Source of the DNA: Rhizobium sp. | Lineage (GTDB): Bacteria; Pseudomonadota; Alphaproteobacteria; Rhizobiales; Rhizobiaceae | Direction of reading: 5' to 3' | DNA length: 64,000 nt | Assembly: GCA_019739215.1 (NCBI GenBank) | Contig: JAHHDR010000027.1 | Location: 1 to 64,000 of the forward strand | Part shown: piece by piece, positions 46,303 to 55,457 of the stretch | Position numbering within the stretch: position 1 is the first letter of the stretch | Layout: each line of letters opens with the position of its first letter | Notes under the pieces: model-generated | Seen by the model: the letters and a program-made list of their open reading frames with translations, nothing else | Database searches by the model: none | What the model was told of the DNA's origin: nothing | Position numbers and translations under genes: made by a program

Positions 46303-47523
46303 TCAACCGTTGAAGCGTTCGAAGACAAGCGTGGCGTTGGTGCCGCCGAAGCCGAAGGAATTCGACAGCGCCGTGTCGATCTTTGCATCGTCGATGCGCT
46401 TGCGAACGATCGGCACGCCTTCGAACTCGGGATCAAGGGTCTGGATATGCGCGCTTTCGCCGATGAAGCGCTCCTGCATCATCAAGATCGAATAGATCGC
46501 TTCCTGCACGCCGGCAGCGCCCAGCGAATGGCCGGTCAGCGACTTGGTTGACTGGATGTGGGGCATGTCGTCGCCGAAGACGGTGCGGATCGCGCCGATT
46601 TCCTTCTGGTCGCCGACCGGCGTCGAGGTGCCGTGCGTGTTGACATAGTCGACACGATTCTTGACCGTTGCGAGCGCCTGCTTCATGCAGCGGATAGCGC
46701 CCTCGCCCGACGGAGCGACCATGTCGTAGCCATCGGATGTCGCGCCGTAGCCGGTGAGTTCGCAATAGATCTTGGCGCCGCGCGCCTTGGCGTGCTCGAG
46801 TTCCTCGAGGATCAGCACGCCCGCGCCGCCGGCGATGACGAAACCATCGCGGTCGGCATCATAGGCGCGCGAGGCGCGGTCGGGCGTGTCGTTGTATTTC
46901 GAGGACATCGCGCCCATGGCATCAAACAGGTTCGACATCGTCCAGTCGAGGTCCTCGTGGCCGCCGGCGAACATCATGTCCTGCTTGCCCCACTGGATCA
47001 TCTCGGCGGCATTGCCGATGCAATGCGCCGAGGTCGAACAGGCCGACGAGATCGAATAGTTGACACCATGGATCTTGAACCAGGTGGCGAGCGTGGCCGA
47101 CGCGGTGGATGACATCGCCTTCGGCACGGCGAAGGGGCCGATGCGCTTGGGGCTACCGTTCTGCCGGGTGGTCTCGGCCGCTTCGACGATGACCTTTGTC
47201 GAAGGACCACCCGAGCCCATGATGATACCGGTGCGCTCGTTGGAGATGTCGTTCTCCTCGACGCCGGAATCGGCGATCGCCTGCAGCATGGCGATGTGGT
47301 TCCACTGCCCGCCTTGCGACAGGAAGCGTGTGGCGCGGCGGTCGACCATTCCGGTCGTGTCGAGATTGGGCTGGCCCCAGACCTGGCACTTGAAGCCGTG
47401 TTCGGCAAAATCTTCCGAGCGGCTGATGCCGGATTTGGCGTTCCTCAGGGATTCCGTGACTTCGGCGGCATTGTTGCCGATCGAAGACACGATTCCGAGG
47501 CCGGTGACAACGACACGTCTCAT
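46303..47523 (-). CDS. fabB: 3-oxoacyl-ACP synthase I
   Basis: A 406-residue condensing enzyme that elongates cis-3-decenoyl-ACP in the unsaturated fatty acid branch. The catalytic set is Cys162 (SSACSTSAH), His in [11 protein letters not shown] and His in [11 protein letters not shown], with the C-terminal [10 protein letters not shown]. The sequence starts [15 protein letters not shown]. It follows fabA by about 50 bases. Confidence 0.96.
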   Translation of the reverse strand: MRRVVVTGLGIVSSIGNNAAEVTESLRNAKSGISRSEDFAEHGFKCQVWGQPNLDTTGMVDRRATRFLSQGGQWNHIAMLQAIADSGVEENDISNERTGIIMGSGGPSTKVIVEAAETTRQNGSPKRIGPFAVPKAMSSTASATLATWFKIHGVNYSISSACSTSAHCIGNAAEMIQWGKQDMMFAGGHEDLDWTMSNLFDAMGAMSSKYNDTPDRASRAYDADRDGFVIAGGAGVLILEELEHAKARGAKIYCELTGYGATSDGYDMVAPSGEGAIRCMKQALATVKNRVDYVNTHGTSTPVGDQKEIGAIRTVFGDDMPHIQSTKSLTGHSLGAAGVQEAIYSILMMQERFIGESAHIQTLDPEFEGVPIVRKRIDDAKIDTALSNSFGFGGTNATLVFERFNG

Positions 47524-47576
47524 GGTTTCAGACCTTATCTATGTTCAAATCATTGCGGGAGCGTCGGCGCGACCGC

Positions 47577-48092
47577 TCACTCCGCCTTGTCCTTGGAGAG
47601 ACCCACGCGCAGGTCCGTCGCCTGATAGATAGTCTCTCCGTCTGCCTTCAGCCAGCCGTCGGCGGTGCCGAGCACGAGCCGGCCGCGCATGACGCGCTTG
47701 AAGTCGATGCCATATTCGAGAAGCTTCACGTTGGGGCGGACCATGCCCTTGAACTTCACTTCGCCGGTGGAGAGCGCCATGCCGCGGCCGGGCTCACCAA
47801 GCCAGCCGAGGAAGAAGCCGGTCAACTGCCACATGCCGTCGAGGCCGAGGCAGCCCGGCATGATCGGATTGCCTTCGAAGTGGCAGGGGAAGTACCAGTC
47901 GTCGGGGCGGACATCATATTCGGCGCGGATATAGCCCTTGTCGAAGGCACCGCCGGTTTCCGAGATCTCGGTGATGCGGTGGACCATCAGCATCGGCGGC
48001 AGCGGCAGTTGCGCATTGCCCGGCCCGAACAACTCGCCATGCGCACAGGTCAGAATCTCCTCGTAGGTGTAGCTGGATTTCTGGACCGGCAT
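47577..48092 (-). CDS. fabA: 3-hydroxydecanoyl-ACP dehydratase/isomerase
   Basis: A 171-residue enzyme introducing the cis double bond at C10. His71 ([13 protein letters not shown]) and Asp85 (CLGLDGMWQ) form the active site. Start at [12 protein letters not shown], 48092. It leads the fabA-fabB-fabI operon and is divergent from irr, a conserved rhizobial arrangement. About 230 bases of shared control region lie between them. Confidence 0.96.
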   Translation of the reverse strand: MPVQKSSYTYEEILTCAHGELFGPGNAQLPLPPMLMVHRITEISETGGAFDKGYIRAEYDVRPDDWYFPCHFEGNPIMPGCLGLDGMWQLTGFFLGWLGEPGRGMALSTGEVKFKGMVRPNVKLLEYGIDFKRVMRGRLVLGTADGWLKADGETIYQATDLRVGLSKDKAE

Positions 48093-48279
48093 GACTGGCT
48101 GCTTCCTCACTCTGTCTTGTCCGCACCTGCCGCCCGGTGAGCGTGGTGCTTGTTTTCGTGCCCGCCAATATAGGATCGATCAGAAAAAAGCCAACCCAAA
48201 TAGCTCAATCCCCTGCGCTATCGGACCCTGTTGACGCAAAAGCTGTTGAAAGCCGGCAGTCGGCAGGTTATATCGTTGA

Positions 48280-48299
48280 CCAAAATACTCCTATTTTGG
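48280..48299. promoter_or_regulatory. 20-base palindrome before irr
   Basis: CCAAAATA and TATTTTGG form perfect 8-base arms around CTCC, 21 bases before the irr ATG. The size and AT content fit a Fur-superfamily or other dimeric repressor site, or an mRNA leader hairpin. It does not match the published ICE-box pattern closely. Confidence 0.45.
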
Positions 48300-48320
48300 C
48301 GACTGGAACCAACAGCAACG

Positions 48321-48740
48321 ATGGCGACCACCCAATCCAAAGAGACCGAGACGAGATTGCGGCACGCGGGGCTCAGGCCGACGCGCCAGCGCATGGCACT
48401 CGCGACCCTTCTCTATGCCAAGGGCGACCGTCACCTGACTGTCGAGGAACTTCACGAGGAAGCGACCACGGCCGGTATCGATGTGTCGCTCGCCACGGTC
48501 TACAACACCCTGCACCAGTTCACGGAAGCGCGAATGATCCGCGTGCTCGCCGTCGAGGGCAGCCGCACGTATTTCGACACGAACGTGTCGGACCACCACC
48601 ATTTCTTCATCGAGGGCCGCAATCAGGTGCTCGATATCCCGACGTCCAACATCACGATCAACAACCTGCCGGCACCGCCCGAAGGTATGGAGATCGCCCA
48701 TGTCGACGTGGTGATCCGCCTGCGCGAGAAGTCGAAGTAA
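48321..48740 (+). CDS. irr: Iron response regulator Irr (Fur superfamily)
   Basis: A 139-residue heme-responsive regulator. The winged helix holds RLRHAGLRPTRQRMALATLL and VSLATVYNTLHQF. The His cluster DHHHFF (His92-94) is the heme-binding region typical of Irr. The N-terminal heme regulatory Cys of Bradyrhizobium is absent, as in Rhizobium. Under low iron it represses heme and iron-enzyme genes and activates uptake. The start at 48321 begins MATTQSKETE. A 20-base palindrome lies just upstream. Confidence 0.93.
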   Translation: MATTQSKETETRLRHAGLRPTRQRMALATLLYAKGDRHLTVEELHEEATTAGIDVSLATVYNTLHQFTEARMIRVLAVEGSRTYFDTNVSDHHHFFIEGRNQVLDIPTSNITINNLPAPPEGMEIAHVDVVIRLREKSK

Positions 48741-48747
48741 TCCTGTC

Positions 48748-49389
48748 CTACATCACATCGTCAGGATGCCGGCCCGGTCTTCCCTTGTAGACCGGGAAAG
48801 TCCAGCCGTAGCGCAGCGCGCCACCGCGAATGACGAAGGCCGCAGCCATGGCGATCAGGAAGCAGGCGATCTGGCTCAGGCCCAGCATGTCGGCGCCGGT
48901 ATAGACCGCGGCTCCCACCATCGCCGCCGACACATAGATCTCGGGACGCAGCAGCACAGAAGGTTCTCCCGCGAGGATATCGCGCAGTATGCCGCCGAAA
49001 GCCGCCGTGAGCATGCCTGTGACGATGGCGACCACCGGCGATCCGGTCGCCGCGAGCCCCTTGGCAGCACCGACCGCGGCATAGGCGGAAAGCCCGATGG
49101 CATCGAGCCAGAGCAGCAGGCGGTAGCGCGACTCGATGAGATGGGCCGTGAAGTAGAGCGCGACAGCGGCAGCGATGCAGACGAGCAGGTAGTTCGGGTT
49201 CTTCACCCAGAACACCGGCAACTGGCCCAGGATCAGGTCACGGAATGTTCCTCCGCCGATACCGGCGGCGGCGGCGAGGAAGATGAAGCCGATCAGGTCA
49301 AGCTGCTTGCGGCTTGCGGAGAGCGCTCCCGTCGCGGCGAAAACCGATATTGCCAGGTAATCGAGAATTTCGAGAATCGTCATGTCCAT
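48748..49389 (-). CDS. TRIC-family cation channel (UPF0126)
   Basis: A 213-residue inner-membrane protein with seven helices in two homologous halves. Each half holds a glycine hinge motif: GIGGGTFRDLILGQLP and AFGGILRDILAGEPS. Bacterial TRIC homologs form trimeric K+-permeable channels. It converges on irr with seven bases between the stops. It is a single gene with no clear operon partner. Confidence 0.92.
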   Translation of the reverse strand: MDMTILEILDYLAISVFAATGALSASRKQLDLIGFIFLAAAAGIGGGTFRDLILGQLPVFWVKNPNYLLVCIAAAVALYFTAHLIESRYRLLLWLDAIGLSAYAAVGAAKGLAATGSPVVAIVTGMLTAAFGGILRDILAGEPSVLLRPEIYVSAAMVGAAVYTGADMLGLSQIACFLIAMAAAFVIRGGALRYGWTFPVYKGRPGRHPDDVM

Positions 49390-49515
49390 CCCCCGCGAAC
49401 GGACCTTTTGGACGACGCGCGGGCGGCAAAGTCAATCCGCCCTCCCGGAAGCCGATCTTCAACCAGCCTTTTGCTTCACGAGCGACCGGCGGAGGTCCGC
49501 CGGTCGCTCGCCTGG

Positions 49516-50304
49516 TCACATCGCGGGGAGGACCGCGATCGACCGGATCGCCTCGCTCGCACCGGTCACGTCGCCGGCTTTCGTCGCAGCACCCGTCTCC
49601 AGGTTGACTGTGTAGAGCGTCGTGCCGTTGACCAGCCATGCCGTGTTGACCCCGGCACTGTCCGTATGGATGTCGAAGGCGTAGTTCGAAGCGGGATTGT
49701 CGATGCCGAGCTTGCCAATCGCCTTCAGCGTGCCGTCATTCGGCTTGGTCTGCTGGATCAGCCCGACGATCGTGGCATCGATATTGTACATCGCCGTCTT
49801 CTCGGGCTTGCCGAAGGAATTGGTGTAGGCCGCCGCCACGATGTTCGGCGTCTCCCCCTTGTGCATGTCGCCATCCTCGAAGGCCAGGCCGCCATCGACA
49901 GTCACGGCACCCGTATCCGGGTGAACGCGATGGTTGGTCGTCGCGGCCATGAAACGCAGGCGGTCCGCGGCCGGATTGAAATCGACGATAACGGGCGCAT
50001 CGCCGATCGTCAGCGGCTTGTCCATGGCGGCCACTTCAGTCGCGGCACCCGTTGCCAGGTCGATCGTCACGATCCGGCTGTCGGGCGTCACGCCCACAAG
50101 GCTGTTGTTGCCTGGCCGAAGGTCAAGGCCAACCAGCCGGTCAACGCCTGTCACGTCCATTGTTTTCGTGACCTCGGGCTTGTCGGTGTCGAACATGACC
50201 AGCGTCCTGTCCCCCGTAAGCCCCACTGCCGGGGCTGCGAGGCCCTGCGTGGCTGCAGCGAAGAGCGCGGTCGTGGCCGCGAGGCTTGCGATCAAGTGCT
50301 TCAT
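49516..50304 (-). CDS. DUF4394 secreted protein
   Basis: A 262-residue exported protein with a signal peptide (residues 1-23, cleaved near GLAAP) followed by a repeated beta-rich DUF4394 domain. Blocks are GLDLRPGNNSLVGVTPDSRIVTIDL and VDFNPAADRLRFMAATTNHRVHPDTG, suggesting a propeller. The function is unknown. It is divergent from an ECF sigma gene and shares the same promoter signature (TGCATCCA-N10-CGnnGTGT), so it is probably the main target of that sigma factor. Confidence 0.85.
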   Translation of the reverse strand: MKHLIASLAATTALFAAATQGLAAPAVGLTGDRTLVMFDTDKPEVTKTMDVTGVDRLVGLDLRPGNNSLVGVTPDSRIVTIDLATGAATEVAAMDKPLTIGDAPVIVDFNPAADRLRFMAATTNHRVHPDTGAVTVDGGLAFEDGDMHKGETPNIVAAAYTNSFGKPEKTAMYNIDATIVGLIQQTKPNDGTLKAIGKLGIDNPASNYAFDIHTDSAGVNTAWLVNGTTLYTVNLETGAATKAGDVTGASEAIRSIAVLPAM

Positions 50305-50359
50305 GGTTTGTCTCCTATCCCGAATAAGGCCGGCCGAATGACCGGTCCCAGGCTGTAGG

Positions 50360-50385
50360 ACACGCCGGCACGCCGAATGGATGCA
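50360..50385 (-). promoter_or_regulatory. Putative ECF promoter driving the DUF4394 gene
   Basis: On the minus strand TGCATCCA (50378-50385) is followed after exactly 10 bases by CGGCGTGT (50360-50367). The divergent promoter has identical spacing and matching bases. It starts about 55 bases before the DUF4394 ATG at 50304. Confidence 0.65.
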
Positions 50386-50401
50386 GGGCCGCCAAAAAAA
50401 A

Positions 50402-50427
50402 TGCATCCAATCTTCACCGCGATGTGT
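50402..50427 (+). promoter_or_regulatory. Putative ECF promoter driving sigma/anti-sigma genes
   Basis: TGCATCCA (50402-50409), 10 bases, CGATGTGT (50420-50427). With the mirror promoter it shares all eight -35 bases and the -10 pattern CGnnGTGT, indicating autoregulation by the ECF factor encoded at 50508. Confidence 0.65.
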
Positions 50428-50507
50428 ATGGCTGGAAGGAGCGTGCCACTGGACCTCTCACGACCTGACATGCAAGCAATGGCGCGACATGGGATGCCGA
50501 GACAAGA

Positions 50508-51074
50508 ATGAGCGAGTTTTCGATGCAGCATGCCGAGATAGACCTGGCCGACAGCCTTGCGCGCTGCGCAAAGGGCGAGCGGGCCGCATTGCAGGCAATC
50601 TTTGCTGCGGAGGGCGGGCGGCTGATCGCCGTTGCCCAGCGCGTCGTTCGCCGCCGGGAACTGGCGGAGGAAGTTGTTCAGGACGCGTTCGTGCAGATAT
50701 GGACGAAAGCGCACCAATACGCGCCGGAGCGTGGATCGGCGCGCGGCTGGATCTACGCGATCGTCCGCAACCGCGCGATCAACCTCACCCGCGACATGTG
50801 GCGGGAAGAGACGACGGAGCCCGAAGTACTGGCGGCACTGAGCGACGCCGAACAGGAAGATCCCGCCCAGGTGGCATGGTCCGAACTCGATATCCGAAGC
50901 CGTCTGCGGACCTGTCTCGAAGGCCTTGACGAGATCAAGCGTCGCAGCATCCTCATGGCCTACGTATCCGGGTACTCCCACGGCGAAATAGCCGGACGCC
51001 TGAAAGTGCCGCTCGGGACCACCAAGGCGTGGATAAGGCGGGGTCTCAACACCCTGCGGGATTGCATGGCATGA
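50508..51074 (+). CDS. ECF-family RNA polymerase sigma factor (SigK-like)
   Basis: A 188-residue sigma70-family factor with regions 2 and 4 only. Region 2 is AVAQRVVRRRELAEEVVQDAFVQIW with GWIYAIVRNRAIN. Region 4 is LDEIKRRSILMAYVSGYSHGEIAGRLKVPLGTTKAWIRRGL. The RskA-type anti-sigma gene overlaps its stop (ATGA). It probably responds to an envelope or redox signal and transcribes itself and the DUF4394 gene. Start MSEFSMQHAEI; ATG at 50523 is an alternative. Confidence 0.93.
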   Translation: MSEFSMQHAEIDLADSLARCAKGERAALQAIFAAEGGRLIAVAQRVVRRRELAEEVVQDAFVQIWTKAHQYAPERGSARGWIYAIVRNRAINLTRDMWREETTEPEVLAALSDAEQEDPAQVAWSELDIRSRLRTCLEGLDEIKRRSILMAYVSGYSHGEIAGRLKVPLGTTKAWIRRGLNTLRDCMA

Positions 51075-51790
51075 CACAGGAAAGGTCATCGATCGACGAA
51101 CTCGCCGACGACTACGTGCTCGGGCTTCTCGATCCGTCCGCGCAACTGGAGGCCGAGGCCCGCATCGAACGCGACGCCGATTTCCGCCGCGCCGTGGCCG
51201 CGAGCCGGGACCGCTTTCTGGAACTCGACCTCACGGCGCGGCCTACGGTGCCATCTGAAACGCTCTGGCAGCGGATTGCCCAGCAGGTTGAGGCGGTTCC
51301 GGTTGTCAGATCGCCCCGGCCCGGCGCCCCCCGGCCTTCGGCTGCAAACCAGAATGACCGAAAATCCTGGTGGCGCGGCCTGGCCATGGCCTCGACCGCA
51401 GCCTCCGTGCTGTTGGGCGTGCTGCTGGTGCGCGCGATCCTGTCCGTGCCGGATCCCGTGGTGATCGCCGTCCTTGTGGATCAATCGGGTCAGCCGCTGG
51501 CGATTGTCGAGGATTATGGCAATGCGGCTGCGAAGGTGACGGCGCTGACGGACTTTGCCATACCCGAGGACAAGTCGATGCAGGTCTGGACGCTTCCGTC
51601 CGAGGAGCGCGGTCCGGTCTCGCTGGGGCTGCTGACGTCGTCAGCTTCCGATATCCTGCACGGCCCGGAACTGCCCAGTCCGAAGGAAGGGCAACTTTAC
51701 GAGATTACGCTCGAGCCGCGCAATGGATCGCCCACCGGACGACCCACCGGGGCCATTCTGGTGAAGGGCTTCGCGAAAACGGTGCGATGA
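51071..51790 (+). CDS. Anti-sigma factor, RskA family
   Basis: A 239-residue single-pass inner-membrane protein. The cytoplasmic N-terminal anti-sigma domain contains DELADDYVLGLLDPSAQLEAEARIERDADF. The helix is near 102-124 (AMASTAASVLLGVLLVRAIL). The periplasmic RskA domain has the typical VWTLPSEERGPVSLGLL and LYEITLEPRNGSPTGRPTG. There is no zinc motif (HxxxCxxC). Its ATG overlaps the sigma stop, ensuring stoichiometric synthesis. Regulated proteolysis would release the sigma factor, by analogy. Confidence 0.93.
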   Translation: MTQERSSIDELADDYVLGLLDPSAQLEAEARIERDADFRRAVAASRDRFLELDLTARPTVPSETLWQRIAQQVEAVPVVRSPRPGAPRPSAANQNDRKSWWRGLAMASTAASVLLGVLLVRAILSVPDPVVIAVLVDQSGQPLAIVEDYGNAAAKVTALTDFAIPEDKSMQVWTLPSEERGPVSLGLLTSSASDILHGPELPSPKEGQLYEITLEPRNGSPTGRPTGAILVKGFAKTVR

Positions 51791-51808
51791 ACCTCGCCCG
51801 GCGCGGTC

Positions 51809-52591
51809 TCACGGCGCCAGCGGATCCGCCTGCCCTCTCAACCGCGCAACCAGTATCGCCCCCCATTCCCGCGCGGCTGTCGACGCGAGTTGCGCATTGA
51901 GCGACGGCTGCGTGAAATCGAGCCGGAGTTCGACGCGGCCGCTCGCGCGATAGTCGCTCGACCAGGGCACCGTCGCCAGGCCTGCCTGGTCGAAAAGCGC
52001 CTTGGCGCGCGGCATATGATAGGCCGAGGTGATCAGCAGGCAATCCGAGAGCCCGTTGGCCGCCAGCAGCGCCTTGGTCTCGCCGACATTTTCAGCGGTG
52101 TTGCGCGATGCCGTCTCGCGGATGATGCGGGACGGGTCCACGCCCATGGCCTCGAAGTAGGCGGGCGACAGGTCGGCGTCGCCCTTGTAGTCGCCGGAGA
52201 ACGATCCGTCTCCGCCGGACACGAGGATCTTCGCTTCGGGATAGAGCCGGGCCAGCCGCGCCGCCTCGATGAAGCGGTCGGCCGCCTGGTTCATCTCCAT
52301 GCCGCCGCGACCGGCCGTGACTTCGAGGTCGAAGGCGCCACCGAGCACGATCATGCAGGCCGGCGGCGTAGCCAGCGTCGGCCGCGGATAGCGCGCCTCC
52401 AGCGCCTGCAGGCTCCATGCGCCGATCGAGGTGAAGAGCACCATGAACAGGATCGTGCCTGCCATGAGCGACAGGAACCCCGCCAGCACCCTGCGTCCCA
52501 GGAGAAGCGCGAGAAACGCGAGCACCTTGCAGATCAGCGCCAGCGTCAGCGGCTGGGCGACGATCCAGAGAACTTTTCCTGTCACGAACAT
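51809..52591 (-). CDS. YdcF/ElyC family (DUF218) membrane protein
   Basis: A 260-residue protein with two N-terminal helices (about 13-30 and 36-57) and a periplasmic or cytoplasmic DUF218 domain. Its blocks are IVLGGAF, AKILVSGGDGSF, ETASRNTAENVGETKALL and LLITSAYHMPRAKALF. E. coli ElyC acts in envelope and peptidoglycan-precursor homeostasis. It lies near the ECF pair but is oppositely oriented and converges with it. Confidence 0.9.
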   Translation of the reverse strand: MFVTGKVLWIVAQPLTLALICKVLAFLALLLGRRVLAGFLSLMAGTILFMVLFTSIGAWSLQALEARYPRPTLATPPACMIVLGGAFDLEVTAGRGGMEMNQAADRFIEAARLARLYPEAKILVSGGDGSFSGDYKGDADLSPAYFEAMGVDPSRIIRETASRNTAENVGETKALLAANGLSDCLLITSAYHMPRAKALFDQAGLATVPWSSDYRASGRVELRLDFTQPSLNAQLASTAAREWGAILVARLRGQADPLAP

Positions 52592-52610
52592 CGGATGTCG
52601 CTATCCCTGC

Positions 52611-53804
52611 TCAGGCGCCACGGCCGAGAACGACAGGTTCGGGTGATGCCGCCGCCGGCGCGCCCTTGCGCTTGAGGTAGACGATCAGGGCCGCGACCAG
52701 CACGCCCGCGCCGATGATGCCCAGCGCCAGCAGGGGCCGGTATGCGAACCAGCCGATCGCGATCGTGACCGGCCCGACGATCAGGGTCAGCACCAGCGCA
52801 ATGATGGCGGTGCCGCCACGGACCAGCGAACCGACGAAGGGGATGAGGTCGCCGATCACGCCAAACAGGCCGAAGAAAAGCTGGAAACCGATGAAGATGC
52901 CGATGAGACCTGCGACGCGCACCACCCAGGTGATGACTGTGTTCTCGGTCTGTGCCTGCTCGAACATGGCGGCCGCTTCCTTCTTGCCGGCGGCGCTCAG
53001 GAATACCTCGCGACCGTTCGAGGTTTGGTAGGCCACCAGCGTGTCGCCCTGCTGCTTGCCGACAAAGCTTGCCTCGGCGAGATCGGTGCGCTCGAAGCGA
53101 ACCTTCAGGTCTCCGATCTGCGGCGACGTCGACGACGTGCCGATATAGACCTCGCCCTGGTTGAGCCGGACCGGCCGCGACGTGGCGATGTTGTCCGCCA
53201 TCCGGTCGGCATCGGCCTGGGTCAATGGAATGGTCTTTTCGTCGCCCAGATTGGCGACCGAGGACCCCGCTAGCTTGAACGCCCCGACATTGGCGCTCTC
53301 GACGGTGGCGGTGTTGGCAGGCACGGCGAAATCCGGGTTCTGATGGCCGGCCGGCACCTTGAAATTGGACGAATCCACCCGACGCGACCGCCATTCCTTG
53401 GCGTAGGAATAGGTCGTGGTGGTCTCCTCACTCCCGCCGACATTCTTCTCGGTCTTGCTCTCGCTCTTCTCCACCCACTGGTACATCTCGACTTCGCGGG
53501 CAATGGCGAGGGCACCATCGGCGCGAATGCCGAAATCGGGATCGGAAATCACGCCGTTGGGCGTGACGGCACCGCTGATATGAATGAGCTTTCCATCGTT
53601 TACGGCATTGACCGAGCCACTGTCCACGGAGACGACGAGGCCGGCACCCTCAGCCAGGGCGCGATAGGTCTGGATGGCCCTACCCTCGTTCCAGAACAGG
53701 AAATAGATTGCGACAAGCACCAAAACGATGCCGACCAGCGTGCCGATCAGCCCATTCTTGAGCTTGCTGAACCACGAGGTTCGTGTGGTCTCGGTAAAAG
53801 TCAT
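52611..53804 (-). CDS. TMEM43 (LUMA) family membrane protein
   Basis: A 397-residue bacterial homolog of the eukaryotic nuclear-envelope protein TMEM43 (PF07787). One N-terminal helix (about 19-37, followed by the family-typical FWNEGRAIQT) precedes a roughly 250-residue periplasmic loop (YQWVEKSESKTEKNVGGSEE). Three or four C-terminal helices (about 295-380) hold FFGLFGVIGDLIPFVGSLV. Function in bacteria is unknown. It lies 19 bases upstream of the DUF218 gene on the same strand, so the two are probably co-transcribed. Confidence 0.88.
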   Translation of the reverse strand: MTFTETTRTSWFSKLKNGLIGTLVGIVLVLVAIYFLFWNEGRAIQTYRALAEGAGLVVSVDSGSVNAVNDGKLIHISGAVTPNGVISDPDFGIRADGALAIAREVEMYQWVEKSESKTEKNVGGSEETTTTYSYAKEWRSRRVDSSNFKVPAGHQNPDFAVPANTATVESANVGAFKLAGSSVANLGDEKTIPLTQADADRMADNIATSRPVRLNQGEVYIGTSSTSPQIGDLKVRFERTDLAEASFVGKQQGDTLVAYQTSNGREVFLSAAGKKEAAAMFEQAQTENTVITWVVRVAGLIGIFIGFQLFFGLFGVIGDLIPFVGSLVRGGTAIIALVLTLIVGPVTIAIGWFAYRPLLALGIIGAGVLVAALIVYLKRKGAPAAASPEPVVLGRGA

Positions 53805-53913
53805 CCCTGTCTCCCCAGCCGAAAAGCGCCCCGAACGCCGCCGATCCTACCATAGGGCTCGAAGCGGCAATAGAACAACGGCGCTTGATCCGCGCATATT
53901 CGGCACCAGAAAC

Positions 53914-53945
53914 AAAAAAGGCCCGGGATGCTTCCATCCCGGGCC
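53914..53945 (-). terminator. Intrinsic terminator of the cytochrome c gene
   Basis: On the minus strand an 11-base-pair stem (GGCCCGGGATG with CATCCCGGGCC) and 4-base loop are followed by six T, 22 bases after the cytochrome stop. Confidence 0.9.
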
Positions 53946-53966
53946 CTGGACTTTCGGAAAAGCGAC

Positions 53967-54524
53967 TTACTGGCCGACGGGTGCCGCCGGCACGGGCAGC
54001 GGCGAATCCGACTGCGAGTTCAGGTAGGCGATGATGTCGGCGCGCTCCTGGTCCTTCTTGTCGCCGGCAAAGCCCATCGATGTGCCCTTGACGTATTTCT
54101 TCGGAGCGAGAAGGAAGCCGTTCAGGTGATCGAAGTCCCAGACCTTTCCACCCTCGGCGAAAGCCTTCATGGCAGCGGAATAGCCGAAATCGGCAACATG
54201 GGCGATCTCGCGACCAACGACACCGTGAAGGTTCGGGCCAACCTTGTTGCCCGCGCCCTTCTCGGTGCTGTGACAGCTCGCGCACTTCTTGAAGAGCTGT
54301 TCGCCCTTGGCCGGATCAGCCGTCGCCAGGAGCTGGGCGATCGGAACAGCGGGAGCTTCTTCCTTGGCGCCTTCGGCGCTGGCCACTTCCTCGCCCTCGA
54401 TGATGTAGCCGGGCTTCTCCGGGGTTTCGGCATGATACAGCCCCTCGGACGCCAACGAGACCGAGAACAGCACGAAGACCGTTCCGAGCAGCGCGCCCAA
54501 TGCCATATTCATATAAGCACTCAT
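53967..54524 (-). CDS. cycM: Membrane-anchored class I cytochrome c (CycM-like)
   Basis: A 185-residue inner-membrane electron carrier. An uncleaved N-terminal helix (about 6-26) anchors it, a 40-residue acidic Ala/Glu/Pro linker follows, and the heme site CASCH is at 81-85. The distal Met is in the GTSMGFAG segment. It shuttles electrons from the bc1 complex to an aa3 oxidase in relatives. It is divergent from kdsB, as in rhizobia, and ends in a strong terminator. Confidence 0.92.
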   Translation of the reverse strand: MSAYMNMALGALLGTVFVLFSVSLASEGLYHAETPEKPGYIIEGEEVASAEGAKEEAPAVPIAQLLATADPAKGEQLFKKCASCHSTEKGAGNKVGPNLHGVVGREIAHVADFGYSAAMKAFAEGGKVWDFDHLNGFLLAPKKYVKGTSMGFAGDKKDQERADIIAYLNSQSDSPLPVPAAPVGQ

Positions 54525-54671
54525 CTTGCAAAGCTCCCTTGCCGCCGTCCCGAACGGCGCATCTTGAAATCGCGCGGAACCTATGTCTTCTGGGCAAAAA
54601 GTGCAACCATCAAACCACAGGGTCTGGTGAGACTAATTGACACTTTTTCAAGAGTTTTTGAAGGCCCATAA

Positions 54672-55421
54672 ATGACCCCGGCAACATTCGACAACACCAT
54701 CGTTCTCATCCCTGCGCGCATGGCCTCGACGCGGCTTCCGGGCAAGCCGCTGGCAGCCATTGCCGGCCTGCCCATGATCGTGCAGGTGGCACGGCGCGCG
54801 CATGAAGCCGGCATTGGCCGCGTGACCGTCGCGGTCGATCACGAGGACATCTTGAATGCCGTGAAGCACGCGGGCTTCGAGGCCGTTATGACCATGGTCA
54901 CCCACCAGTCCGGCTCGGACCGCATCCACGAGGCGCTCGGCCATGCCGATCCCGCCGGACGCGCCGAATATATCGTCAACGTCCAGGGCGACCTGCCGAC
55001 GATCGAGCCGGAGACAATCCGCGCCAGCCTCCGGCCGCTGGAGAACGAGGCGACCGACATCGCGACATTGACCGTCGAGATCACCCACGAGGACGAGAAG
55101 ACCAACCCGAACGTGGTGAAGATCGTCGGCTCGCCGCTCTCCGACAGTCGATTGCGCGCACTCTACTTTACCCGTGCCACCGCACCCTATGGCAACGGGC
55201 CGCTCTACCATCACATCGGGCTCTATGCCTATCGTCGCCAGGCGCTCGAGCGCTTCGTCATGCTCAGGCCCTCGGTGTTGGAGAAGCGCGAATCCCTCGA
55301 GCAACTCCGGGCGCTCGAGGCCGGCATGCGCATCGACGCGGAAATCGTTGACTCGGTCCCGCTCGGTGTCGATACTCCCGCCGACCTCGAACGGGCCAAA
55401 GCCATCCTTGGCGGCAGGTAA
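54672..55421 (+). CDS. kdsB: 3-deoxy-manno-octulosonate cytidylyltransferase
   Basis: A 249-residue enzyme that activates Kdo with CTP for lipopolysaccharide. Nucleotide motifs are [15 protein letters not shown] near the N-terminus and [11 protein letters not shown], with [13 protein letters not shown] and the [10 protein letters not shown] and [16 protein letters not shown] blocks. The length is normal. Its stop is 36 bases before pheA. Confidence 0.96.
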   Translation: MTPATFDNTIVLIPARMASTRLPGKPLAAIAGLPMIVQVARRAHEAGIGRVTVAVDHEDILNAVKHAGFEAVMTMVTHQSGSDRIHEALGHADPAGRAEYIVNVQGDLPTIEPETIRASLRPLENEATDIATLTVEITHEDEKTNPNVVKIVGSPLSDSRLRALYFTRATAPYGNGPLYHHIGLYAYRRQALERFVMLRPSVLEKRESLEQLRALEAGMRIDAEIVDSVPLGVDTPADLERAKAILGGR

Positions 55422-55457
55422 CCAAGACAAGAATAAGAAGCAGGGCGGAATTTCCCC

